The translations under genes were made by a program, and so were the position numbers. The notes beneath the pieces are model-generated. The model had not been told where the DNA came from. It worked only from the letters and a program-made list of their open reading frames with translations, and did not search any database. From positions 3,369,088-3,401,999 of the forward strand of contig NZ_CM001773.1 of the NCBI RefSeq assembly GCF_000314895.2: a stretch of 32,912 nt of DNA, read 5' to 3'. Source of the DNA: Providencia sneebia DSM 19967 (lineage in GTDB: Bacteria; Pseudomonadota; Gammaproteobacteria; Enterobacterales; Enterobacteriaceae). Numbering within the stretch: position 1 is the stretch's first letter; each line of letters opens with the position of its first letter. Shown here piece by piece: positions 10,648 through 18,521 of this stretch.

Positions 10648-12060
10648 TTAAGCCAGTTCTAACACGGCTGAACGCCATCTATCTTCAACGGTTTGTTGAC
10701 CAAACCATGCTAATTCTTGGTGCAATGCGGTAACCTCTCCAATGACCAATAATGCTGGAGTTGGCGCGGCTTGAGCCAACCTTTCTAATTCACATAAAGT
10801 GCCACATACAACCTGTTGTTCTTGACGTGTCCCACAGCCAATGACGGCGACAGGCGTTTCTGGTGATCGCCCAAAGTAAATTAAACGTTCGCTTATCTTG
10901 GCTGCTTTCACGGTTCCCATATAGATAGCTAACGTTTGCTGGCCTTTTGCTAATGCTGCCCAATCAAGCTCTGAGCCTTCATTTTTACAATGCCCCGTAA
11001 TAAACGTGACACTTTGAGAATATTCGCGGTGCGTTAACGGAATACCCGCATAGGCAGTAGCACCTATCGCAGCGGTAATGCCAGGGACAACTTGAAACGG
11101 AATGCCCGCTTTTGCCGCAACTTGTAATTCTTCTCCCCCACGGCCAAAAACAAATGGATCGCCACCTTTAAGTCGAACGACTTTTTTTCCTTGCAGAGCC
11201 AGTTTAACAATCAAAGCATTTGTCTCGTCTTGAGTGACAGAATGGTTATTTGCGCGTTTTCCAACGCATATTTTATCGGCATCACGTCTAACAAGGTCTA
11301 AAACTTCATCACTAACAAGGTTGTCATATAAGACAACATCTGCATTTTGCAAAACTTGTAAGCCTTTTAAGGTCAACAGACCCGCATCTCCGGGGCCTGC
11401 TCCCACAAGAATTAATTCACCATGATTATCTTTCTCGGATAATTGTTGTTCTAATTGTTGCTCCGCTTCAACTAATTGCCCTTTTTCAACAAATGAGGCA
11501 AAACGGCCGTTAAAGCTGCGCTCCCAGAATCGTTTTCTTTCACGCATATTTGTTATTGAATTTTTGACTCGTTCTCTCCAATTACCGGCTATTTCTGCCA
11601 TTTTACCCAGTGAATTTGGTAACATAGCTTCAAGTTTTTCACGTAATAAACGGGCAAGTACAGGAGCTGTTCCACCAGAAGAGATAGCCACAATGATAGG
11701 ATTACGATCAATAATAGAAGGAACAATAAATGAACAGAGTGGCTTATCATCAACGACATTGACAAACGTTTGCTGAGCTTGCGCATCATGAAAAACTTTC
11801 TCATTCAATGCCGGATCATCTGTTGCCGCAATAATGAGATACGCTTTTTCCAAATAACGCGTTTGATAATGGTCTTCTATCCAAACTATTTGACCTTGTT
11901 GATGAAGGTTGAATAATACCGGACACAATTTTGGCGCAATGATGACAAGATTAGCCTGAGCACGTAATAATAGTTCGGCCTTACGTGTGGCTACCTCGCC
12001 GCCGCCCACGAGGACAACCTTACGAGATTGTAGATCAACAAATAACGGTAAATATTCCAT
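10648..12060 (-). CDS. cysG: Siroheme synthase CysG (trifunctional)
   Basis: CysG makes siroheme, the cofactor of sulfite reductase CysI, from uroporphyrinogen III. The N-terminal half (about 1-205) is the NAD-dependent precorrin-2 dehydrogenase/ferrochelatase, with the nucleotide-binding [15 protein letters not shown] and the [18 protein letters not shown] segment around the serine phosphorylated in the Salmonella enzyme. The C-terminal half (about 215-460) is uroporphyrinogen-III C-methyltransferase, with [40 protein letters not shown] and GIPLTHR. At 470 residues it is a little longer than E. coli CysG (457). In E. coli cysG sits with nirBDC; here it leads the cysDNC operon, which suggests co-regulation with sulfur assimilation. 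Confidence 0.97.
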   Translation of the reverse strand: MEYLPLFVDLQSRKVVLVGGGEVATRKAELLLRAQANLVIIAPKLCPVLFNLHQQGQIVWIEDHYQTRYLEKAYLIIAATDDPALNEKVFHDAQAQQTFVNVVDDKPLCSFIVPSIIDRNPIIVAISSGGTAPVLARLLREKLEAMLPNSLGKMAEIAGNWRERVKNSITNMRERKRFWERSFNGRFASFVEKGQLVEAEQQLEQQLSEKDNHGELILVGAGPGDAGLLTLKGLQVLQNADVVLYDNLVSDEVLDLVRRDADKICVGKRANNHSVTQDETNALIVKLALQGKKVVRLKGGDPFVFGRGGEELQVAAKAGIPFQVVPGITAAIGATAYAGIPLTHREYSQSVTFITGHCKNEGSELDWAALAKGQQTLAIYMGTVKAAKISERLIYFGRSPETPVAVIGCGTRQEQQVVCGTLCELERLAQAAPTPALLVIGEVTALHQELAWFGQQTVEDRWRSAVLELA

Positions 12061-12490
12061 ATTGCTCTTCCGGTGTTATAACTTTTTATCATTTACTTTT
12101 AAATTTGACTATATGGCGTGCATGTTTGGTTATGAAATGCTAAAAAGTCATTAGATGTAACTCAAAAGAATAAGTAAAACTGTGATTAATTTAAGATAGG
12201 CCTGATATGAGCAAAGAATATTAATTGGAAAAACAGATATAAAACTCAGTTTTCTATTATAAATAACCCCTTAATGAATGAATTAATTTTCAATCAGTTA
12301 ATGTGTAAATTCAAACTGTATTCAAATGACGAAATAATAAAGTTTAGTAACTTAATTTAGATTTAATCCGTAAAATGAAATAACTTATTTTGTTTAAATA
12401 CTTTGAGAAAAATGCGTTAAACTAGTACCGTGAGCTGAAAATAAAAATTAACTGAATGTTTTAAATTGGATATTAAATTAAGATAAAAAC
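12061..12490. other. Divergent promoter region between cysG and treR
   Basis: About 430 very A+T-rich bases between the divergent cysG and treR genes. It must hold the promoter of the cysG-cysDNC operon, which in this group would be expected to respond to CysB. CysB sites are too degenerate to mark by eye. I see no gene, no strong hairpin and no copy of the GGGA..TCCC palindrome found in front of treB. Confidence 0.55.
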
Positions 12491-13465
12491 ATGATAGATC
12501 AAATTGATAGCGATAAAAAAAAGCTAACCATTAATGATATTGCAAAGTTATGTGGCGTTGGAAAATCTACAGTTTCTCGAGTCATTAATAACGATCCGAT
12601 GGTCAATGAAGATACCCGTAAAAAGGTTAATGAAATCATTGAAAAATACCAATTTACGCCCTCAAAATCTGCACGTGCAATGCGCGGATATTCAAACCGT
12701 TCGTTCGGTATTATTATGACTCGATTAGATTCTTATGCAGAGAATCAAGCTGTTAGTTCTATGTTACCCATCTTATATCAAAATAATATCGACCCAATTA
12801 TTTTAGAAAGCCAATTTAAGCCAGAAAAAGTTGAAGAACATTTAAAGATGCTAGAGCATCAGAAAGTTGATGGCATTATTTTATTTGCGTTCTCAGGAAT
12901 AGATGCAAATAAACTCAAAAGCTGGCAACAAAAAATGATTGTCATTGCACGCCCTCTTGCAGGTTTTGTCTCAATTTGTCACGATGATGATCGGGCAATA
13001 AAATACCTCATGCAATATTTTCATGTTGAAAAAGGCTACCATAAAATAAATTACATCGGTATTTACACAAAGGATGAAACAACTGGGCTTCTTCGCTATA
13101 ACGCATATTTAAATTACTGCCAACAACACAATTTAATCCCCCACGCTCAACTTGGTGAACTGAACTATCAAAGCGGTTATCTGCTCACTGAAGAAATATT
13201 AACAACTTCACCTCAAGCAATTTTATGTGCAACGGATTCATTAGCGTTTGGTGTTCAAAAATATCTATCAGAGAAAAACATTACTCATATTGATGTAGCG
13301 TGTGTTGGACGTAATGATTTGCTCACATTCCTCTTTCCACAAACAACCTTCTACCGATTAGGCTTTAGAGAAAGTGGAAAAGAAGCAGCTAATACTTTGA
13401 TTAAAATGCTAAAAACAAAGATCACCCCACAAAATATTATTATCTCTAGTAACGATTTAAATTAG
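12491..13465 (+). CDS. treR: Trehalose operon repressor TreR (LacI family)
   Basis: This 324-residue LacI-family regulator closely matches E. coli TreR across its whole length. The N-terminal helix-turn-helix is LTINDIAKLCGVGKSTVSRVI (about residues 12-32), followed by the hinge SPSKSARAMRG-like segment, here TPSKSARAMRG. The periplasmic-binding-type core has MTRLDSYAENQAV and ILCATDSLAFGVQKYL. E. coli TreR responds to trehalose 6-phosphate as inducer and represses treBC. The spacing of the ATG from AAGAT upstream is acceptable but the ribosome site is weak. A palindrome resembling the TreR operator lies between this gene and treB. Confidence 0.93.
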   Translation: MIDQIDSDKKKLTINDIAKLCGVGKSTVSRVINNDPMVNEDTRKKVNEIIEKYQFTPSKSARAMRGYSNRSFGIIMTRLDSYAENQAVSSMLPILYQNNIDPIILESQFKPEKVEEHLKMLEHQKVDGIILFAFSGIDANKLKSWQQKMIVIARPLAGFVSICHDDDRAIKYLMQYFHVEKGYHKINYIGIYTKDETTGLLRYNAYLNYCQQHNLIPHAQLGELNYQSGYLLTEEILTTSPQAILCATDSLAFGVQKYLSEKNITHIDVACVGRNDLLTFLFPQTTFYRLGFRESGKEAANTLIKMLKTKITPQNIIISSNDLN

Positions 13466-13492
13466 TTATAGAGTTACTAAACAATTATTACT

Positions 13493-13508
13493 TGTGATCT
13501 ACCTCTCG
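13493..13508 (+). promoter_or_regulatory. Possible CRP site upstream of treB
   Basis: TGTGATCTACCTCTCG has the perfect left half TGTGA and a degenerate right half (TCTCG against TCACA) at the correct 6-base spacing. It ends 2 bases before the TreR-like palindrome. The E. coli treBC promoter is also catabolite-controlled, which makes the assignment plausible. The right half is weak. Confidence 0.4.
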
Positions 13509-13510
13509 CT

Positions 13511-13526
13511 ATGGGAACGATCCCAT
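13511..13526. promoter_or_regulatory. Probable TreR operator
   Basis: ATGGGAACGATCCCAT is a near-perfect 16-bp palindrome with an even central axis, the pattern of LacI-family operators. The GGGAACG-TCCC core resembles the operator I recall for E. coli TreR (GGGAACGTTCCC). It lies 45 bases after treR and about 60 bases before the treB ATG. This is the only strong copy I noticed in the window. Confidence 0.65.
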
Positions 13527-13586
13527 TAAATTATGCAAAATAAGACGATATATTAAAATTATTGAAACTATTGCGAGAAAGTTAAT

Positions 13587-15008
13587 ATGCCCAGTGCTAA
13601 AGATTTGCGAACGATTGACGAGCTCATTGCACTCATTGGTGGTAAGGAGAATATCACCAGTGTTTCTCATTGTTTAACTCGGCTACGCTTCGTTCTTAGT
13701 GACCCTAATAATGCAGATGTTGAAAAAATACAGCAACTTCCATTTGTTAAAGGTTGTTTTAATAACGCAGGTCAATTCCAAGTCATCATTGGTACCAATG
13801 TTGATCACTATTATAATTTATTAATCCAGCGATTAGAGTTAAAAGCTAAAAGTAAAGATGAAGTTAAATCTGATGCCAAAGTTAATATGACTTTTTGGCA
13901 AAGAGCTATTTCAAATTTAGCTGAAATATTCGTCCCATTACTGCCAATTCTAATTTGCGGTGGTTTACTTTTAGGTTTAAGAAATGTGATTGGTGAAATG
14001 CCAATTTCAGATAATAAACCATTAACCTACTTTTATCCTTGGCTCAAACCTATTTATGATTTTCTTTGGTTGCCTTGTGAAGCTATATTCCACTTTTTAC
14101 CTGTTACCATTTGTTGGTCTAGCGCCAAAAAAATGGGTGGAACACCATCACTTGGTATTGTGCTAGGAATAACATTAGTTTCACCACAATTAATGAATGC
14201 CTATAATTTAGGTGTACAAATACCTGATGTTTGGGATTTTAGCCTATTCACTATTTCTAAAGTCGGCTATCAAGCTCAAGTAATTCCATCTATATTAGCA
14301 GGTCTATTCCTCGGCTGGTTTGAAACTAAATTACGTCGCTATATTCCTGATTATTTAAAACTTGTGATTGTTCCTATTGTGACATTAATTATTTCTGTCT
14401 TTGTTGCACATGTTCTTTTAGGCCCACTAGGACGAGGTATTGGTAATGGTATTGCTGATATCATTAAATTATTAATGCTTGGTGATTTTGCGCCTCTTGG
14501 CTCAGCCATTTTTGGTTTCCTCTACTCACCAATGGTTATTACTGGCCTTCACCACACCACACTCGCAATTGATATGCAAATGACACAAAGTTATGGCGGA
14601 ACACCAATATGGCCAATCATTGCGTTATCTAATATTGCACAAGCCTCTGCTGTTGTTGGCATTATTATTGTCAGTCGTAAGAAAAATGAGCATGAAATTA
14701 CTATTCCTGCTGCAATATCAGCTTATTTAGGTGTAACAGAACCTGCCATGTATGGTGTTAATTTAAAATATGGTTTCCCTATGCTTTGCGCAATGGTTGG
14801 CTCAGCATTAGCAGGTTTAATTTGCGGTTTAAATCATGTTTTATCAAATGGAATTGGTGTTGGCGGATTACCGGGTATTTTATCTATACAACCAACTTAT
14901 TGGCTAATTTACTTATTTGCCATGTTTATTGCTTTTGCGGTTCCTATCGGATTAACAGTGCTTGTTTACAAATATAAAGAGAAAAAAGGCACGTTACTGG
15001 TTAATTAA
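13587..15008 (+). CDS. treB: Trehalose-specific PTS enzyme IIBC
   Basis: TreB imports trehalose across the inner membrane and phosphorylates it to trehalose 6-phosphate. The 473-residue protein has an N-terminal IIB domain with the phosphorylated cysteine in SVSHCLTRLRF (Cys29), and a C-terminal IIC domain of multiple membrane helices with KKMGGTPSLGIVLGITLVSP, ITGLHHTTLAID and GVTEPAMYGVNLKY. Resemblance to E. coli TreB is high throughout, including the NNAGQFQVIIGTNVD stretch. As in E. coli there is no IIA domain, so a glucose-type IIA encoded elsewhere would be needed. In E. coli treB is followed by the hydrolase gene treC; here a GH65 gene takes that place 30 bases downstream. Confidence 0.95.
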   Translation: MPSAKDLRTIDELIALIGGKENITSVSHCLTRLRFVLSDPNNADVEKIQQLPFVKGCFNNAGQFQVIIGTNVDHYYNLLIQRLELKAKSKDEVKSDAKVNMTFWQRAISNLAEIFVPLLPILICGGLLLGLRNVIGEMPISDNKPLTYFYPWLKPIYDFLWLPCEAIFHFLPVTICWSSAKKMGGTPSLGIVLGITLVSPQLMNAYNLGVQIPDVWDFSLFTISKVGYQAQVIPSILAGLFLGWFETKLRRYIPDYLKLVIVPIVTLIISVFVAHVLLGPLGRGIGNGIADIIKLLMLGDFAPLGSAIFGFLYSPMVITGLHHTTLAIDMQMTQSYGGTPIWPIIALSNIAQASAVVGIIIVSRKKNEHEITIPAAISAYLGVTEPAMYGVNLKYGFPMLCAMVGSALAGLICGLNHVLSNGIGVGGLPGILSIQPTYWLIYLFAMFIAFAVPIGLTVLVYKYKEKKGTLLVN

Positions 15009-15038
15009 ATTATATCACCCCAATATTTAAGGTTTAAT

Positions 15039-17777
15039 ATGAATTATTTAGTGATTAACTTCTCAGATACTCACTTATCTGCAATATATAACAATAATGA
15101 ACGTCATTATCCGTTTCATTTATTTCATCAAAGTTATCATGATTGGTTAGATGTTATAAAAAAAATAAATAGTGATTATTTGGATATTATCGGTGGTGTT
15201 ATCAAAGCACTTCCTCAACATAATAATCCTGATTATAATCACTATGCACCTTTCTCTGTGAAAACATCAGATGGGAAAGTAATTAATCTGCCGAATTTAT
15301 TTAGTGAGTTAGTTAATAAACCATTTGTTGGGGAAGTCTCAAATGAATTAGCTTCTCAACAAGCTATTTTACAGGCATTAAAAGAGAAAGAAGAGCATTT
15401 TAATTGGTCAATTGAATATGCAGGTTTATCTTCAGGTAAAGAAGAATATTGTCATGAATCTTTATTAACCGTTGCTAACGGTTATATTGGGTTACGCGGC
15501 ACGCTTCCTGAAATGACAATTAGCCATGATTATTATCCGGCAACTTATATTGCGGGATTATACAATCAAGCTGAATCTCAAATAGGCGATCACAATGTTG
15601 TTAATGAAGATTTCGTCAATGCACCTAATGGGCAATTTATTGCACTAAAAATAGGCCAAGGTGATTACCTTCTTCCCCATAATTTAACAACATTAAGTTT
15701 GAATCGCGATTTAGATTTAAAAACGGGCGTTTTAACGGCTAAATGGGTTGTTCAAACTAAAGATGGTAAACAACTGATTATTAACAGCCTTAAATTTGCC
15801 AATATGGCAGATATGTCTTATTACTGTATTCAGTATCAATTTACTCCACTGAACTTCTCAGATGAAATAACCGTCATTACAAAATTAGAAGGTGATACCT
15901 ATAATTCAGGTGTTGAACGCTACAGAAGCTTAAACTCCCATCATTATGATGTATTATCATTAACTGCTGAGAAAAATAGTGCCAATCTTCAAGCCCAAAC
16001 GCTTCAATCTAAAATTGGTATTAGCTTATCATCACATATTCAAGGTGATTTCTTCTCACCACAAGATATTGTTTGCACTATATCTGATTCAGTTATTGAG
16101 CAATCAATTACTTTTGCTGCCACCGAAGGCCACAGCTATACATTAGAAAAATGTGTCGCTATCGAAACATCAACAGCTTATCCTGATAGCTGGAATAAAT
16201 TTGTCCCGCGTGAATTTCCTTCCTTACAATCTCAACTAAACGCCAGCCAAAATGCATGGCAAACATTGTGGGAAAAAGCAGATATTGTGGTATCAGGCGA
16301 TTTGATGACACAAAAATTATTGCGCTTACACACCTACCATTTACTTTCATCTGCTTCACCATTTAGTAATGAAAAAAATCAGCTAGATGTTTCTGTGACA
16401 GCAAGAGGGCTACACGGAGAAGCTTACCGTGGCCATATTTTTTGGGATGAGCTCTTTATTTTTCCTTTTTATATCATGCATTTCCCAGAAACTGCTCGCC
16501 AGTTACTGCTTTATCGCTATCATCGCTTAGATGCCGCTAGGTTGGCAGCGCAAGCAGAAGGCTTTCAAGGTGCAATGTTCCCATGGCAATCCGGTCTTGA
16601 TGGAACAGAGCAAACTCAAGTTTTACATTTAAACCCACTTTCAGGCCAATGGGATCCCGATCATAGCTGCCGCCAGCGCCATGTGTCTCTTGCGATTGCT
16701 TACAATGTTTGGCTTTACTGGTGCAATACGCTTGATAATGCGTTTATGAAAGATTATGGCCTGGAGCTTCTCAGCGAGATCACGCTATTTTGGATCAGCC
16801 AAAGCCAATGGGACAACCAAGATCAGCGTTACCATATCAGTGGCGTAATGGGACCTGATGAATTTCATGAGAAATATGCAAATTCAACAGAAGGTGGCTT
16901 AAAGGATAATGCTTACACCAATATTATGGTGGCTTGGCTCTTCAATGAAATTTCGCGCCTTTATGATCAAAATAGTTTTACTGATGCCTTAATCGACTTA
17001 GGTATCAATAGTGAAGTTATAACGAAAGTTAAAGAAATAAAAACACAATTAGCTATCACATTAAATCAAGATGAAGTGATTGAACAGTTTTCAGGTTATT
17101 TTGATCTCGAAGATCTTGATTGGGATGGTTATCGCCAAAAATATGGCAATATTTATCGAATGGATAGGATCCTTCGCAAAGAAAATAAATCAGCCGATGA
17201 TTTTAAAGTTGCGAAACAGGCCGATACCTTAATGTTATTTAATAACTTTGATAAAGATGCCATAAAATCATTAATAGAATCATTAGGTCATTCTGTTTCA
17301 GAGCATTTTGCAGAAAAAAACCTGCATTATTATCTTGAGCGCACATCTCATGGTTCAACGCTTTCACGTATTGTCCATGCATATCTTGCTGAACAAATAC
17401 AACTCCATGATTTATCATGGAAACTTTATCAAGAAGCGCTCTACTCAGATTATAATGATGTGCAAGGCGGGACAACTGCGGAAGGGATTCATACTGGTGT
17501 CATGGCTGCAACACTCAATACCACCATTATGGCTTATGCAGGTGTTGATATCCGAAGTGACCTTCTACATATAACGCCAGCTTTACCAAAACAATGGCAA
17601 GCACTTAGCTTTACATTATCTCGTCGTAATGCGCTATATCAAATCAATATCACGCATGAACAAATCACCATTATTTGTGATAAAGATAATTCATTATTAA
17701 TTAATAATAAAAATTATCAACTCACAGCAAATAATTCTTTAACAATTAATTTAAATAGGAATAACAATAATGTTTAA
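15039..17777 (+). CDS. GH65 glycoside phosphorylase, probably trehalose-6-phosphate phosphorylase
   Basis: The enzyme belongs to glycoside hydrolase family 65 (maltose, trehalose, kojibiose and trehalose-6-phosphate phosphorylases). Core landmarks are SLLTVANGYIGLRG (about 141-154), the substrate-site segment LHGEAYRGHIFWDELF, the catalytic acid in GPDEFHEKYANSTEGG (Glu608), and the phosphate-binding RTSHGSTLS (His771 region). Position between treB and a beta-phosphoglucomutase gene suggests the substrate is trehalose 6-phosphate, giving glucose 6-phosphate and beta-glucose 1-phosphate as in Lactococcus lactis. The substrate cannot be read from sequence, so trehalose, kojibiose or maltose phosphorylase remain possible. 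At 912 residues it is about 120-150 longer than usual. The first 120 residues precede the recognisable GH65 start (WSIEYAG) and match nothing I know. An AAGGT ribosome site lies before the ATG. Confidence 0.85.
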   Translation: MNYLVINFSDTHLSAIYNNNERHYPFHLFHQSYHDWLDVIKKINSDYLDIIGGVIKALPQHNNPDYNHYAPFSVKTSDGKVINLPNLFSELVNKPFVGEVSNELASQQAILQALKEKEEHFNWSIEYAGLSSGKEEYCHESLLTVANGYIGLRGTLPEMTISHDYYPATYIAGLYNQAESQIGDHNVVNEDFVNAPNGQFIALKIGQGDYLLPHNLTTLSLNRDLDLKTGVLTAKWVVQTKDGKQLIINSLKFANMADMSYYCIQYQFTPLNFSDEITVITKLEGDTYNSGVERYRSLNSHHYDVLSLTAEKNSANLQAQTLQSKIGISLSSHIQGDFFSPQDIVCTISDSVIEQSITFAATEGHSYTLEKCVAIETSTAYPDSWNKFVPREFPSLQSQLNASQNAWQTLWEKADIVVSGDLMTQKLLRLHTYHLLSSASPFSNEKNQLDVSVTARGLHGEAYRGHIFWDELFIFPFYIMHFPETARQLLLYRYHRLDAARLAAQAEGFQGAMFPWQSGLDGTEQTQVLHLNPLSGQWDPDHSCRQRHVSLAIAYNVWLYWCNTLDNAFMKDYGLELLSEITLFWISQSQWDNQDQRYHISGVMGPDEFHEKYANSTEGGLKDNAYTNIMVAWLFNEISRLYDQNSFTDALIDLGINSEVITKVKEIKTQLAITLNQDEVIEQFSGYFDLEDLDWDGYRQKYGNIYRMDRILRKENKSADDFKVAKQADTLMLFNNFDKDAIKSLIESLGHSVSEHFAEKNLHYYLERTSHGSTLSRIVHAYLAEQIQLHDLSWKLYQEALYSDYNDVQGGTTAEGIHTGVMAATLNTTIMAYAGVDIRSDLLHITPALPKQWQALSFTLSRRNALYQINITHEQITIICDKDNSLLINNKNYQLTANNSLTINLNRNNNNV

Positions 17778-18416
17778 AGGTCTGATATTTGATTTAGATG
17801 GTGTGATTGTTGATACTGCTGGATATCATTATTTAGCATGGAAGAAACTTGCTAATGAAATAGATATTGACTTCGATGAAAAATTTAATGAATCCTTAAA
17901 AGGGATTAGCCGAATGGAATCATTAAATAGAATCTTAGAACATGCTAATAAACAAAATTCATTTTCAGAAGATGAAAAAATCTCATTAGCTGCACAAAAA
18001 AATGAATATTACATAGAATTACTTAATTCTATAACACAAGAAGATATATTACCTGGGGTATTGAATTTAATTCAACATGCCAAAAAATGTAATATACCTT
18101 GTGTTATTGCATCAGCTTCTCAAAATGCACCAACAATATTAAAAAATTAGGGATCGAACATTATTTTTTTGCTATTGTTGATCCGCTAACATTAAAGAGA
18201 GGAAAACCTGATCCAGAAATTTTCTTAAAAGCAGCCGATGTTATTGGTGTGCCGCCACATCTTTGTGTTGGTTTTGAAGACTCAATTGCCGGAATACAAG
18301 CACTTAAGCTTGCGGGTATTTATGCGATTGGTGTTATTGCTGAAGGCCCTTTGCCTGAAGCAGATAAAGAAGTTAATTCACTAAATGAAATAGATGTACA
18401 TTCATTAATTAAATAA
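17770..18416 (+). pseudogene. pgmB: Beta-phosphoglucomutase, frameshifted at an A-run
   Basis: This HAD-superfamily enzyme converts beta-glucose 1-phosphate to glucose 6-phosphate. The ATG overlaps the GH65 stop by 8 bases, implying translational coupling. The nucleophile motif FDLDGVIVDTAGYHYLAWK is at residues 7-25, and the downstream part has the later HAD motifs KRGKPDPEIFLKA and CVGFEDSIAGIQA. The frame ends at TAG 18148-18150 just after a run of six A (18141-18146), and the rest continues in the -1 frame to a TAA at 18414-18416. One more A, or a -1 slip, restores a 215-residue protein of normal length with no other lesion. In the reading frame the site reads A AAA AAT, a slippery heptamer form. 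It may be a mutation, a recoding site or a sequencing error. Confidence 0.85.
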
Positions 18417-18441
18417 TTATTTATCGTATGCCTTAATAGGC

Positions 18442-18469
18442 TTAACAACGATCTATCTTAACGTATTAT
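18442..18469 (+). promoter_or_regulatory. Probable sigma-70 promoter of the porin gene
   Basis: TTAACA (18442-18447, five of six matches to TTGACA) and TATTAT (18464-18469, five of six to TATAAT) are separated by 16 bases. Transcription would start near 18476, within the inverted repeat that follows, and give an untranslated leader of about 45 bases before the porin ATG. Confidence 0.5.
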
Positions 18470-18500
18470 GGGTATAACTAAATACTAAGGTTATACCCAT
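18468..18500. repeat. Inverted repeat in the porin leader (operator or hairpin)
   Basis: ATGGGTATAAC (18468-18478) is perfectly inverted as GTTATACCCAT (18490-18500), arms of 11 bp around an 11-base spacer. It overlaps the last bases of the proposed -10 box. It lacks a following T-run, so it is a weak terminator candidate. An operator for a dimeric regulator, or a leader hairpin controlling porin expression, fits better. Confidence 0.5.
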
Positions 18501-18521
18501 TTATATAAATAGGAATAAAGA

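Noticed and set aside
12061..12490. CRISPR-Cas or iap remnant between the cys blocks
   Set aside because: Nothing resembling repeats, cas genes or iap is present; the interval holds only the divergent promoter region and then the sugar cassette.
17239..17475. Minus-strand frame opposite the GH65 gene
   Set aside because: It overlaps the conserved phosphate-site region of the GH65 gene on the other strand and has no recognisable protein features.
18099..18416. Second half of pgmB as an independent gene
   Set aside because: Its first residues before the A-run are out-of-frame translation of the upstream gene, and the true homology begins at LGIEHYF after the run.
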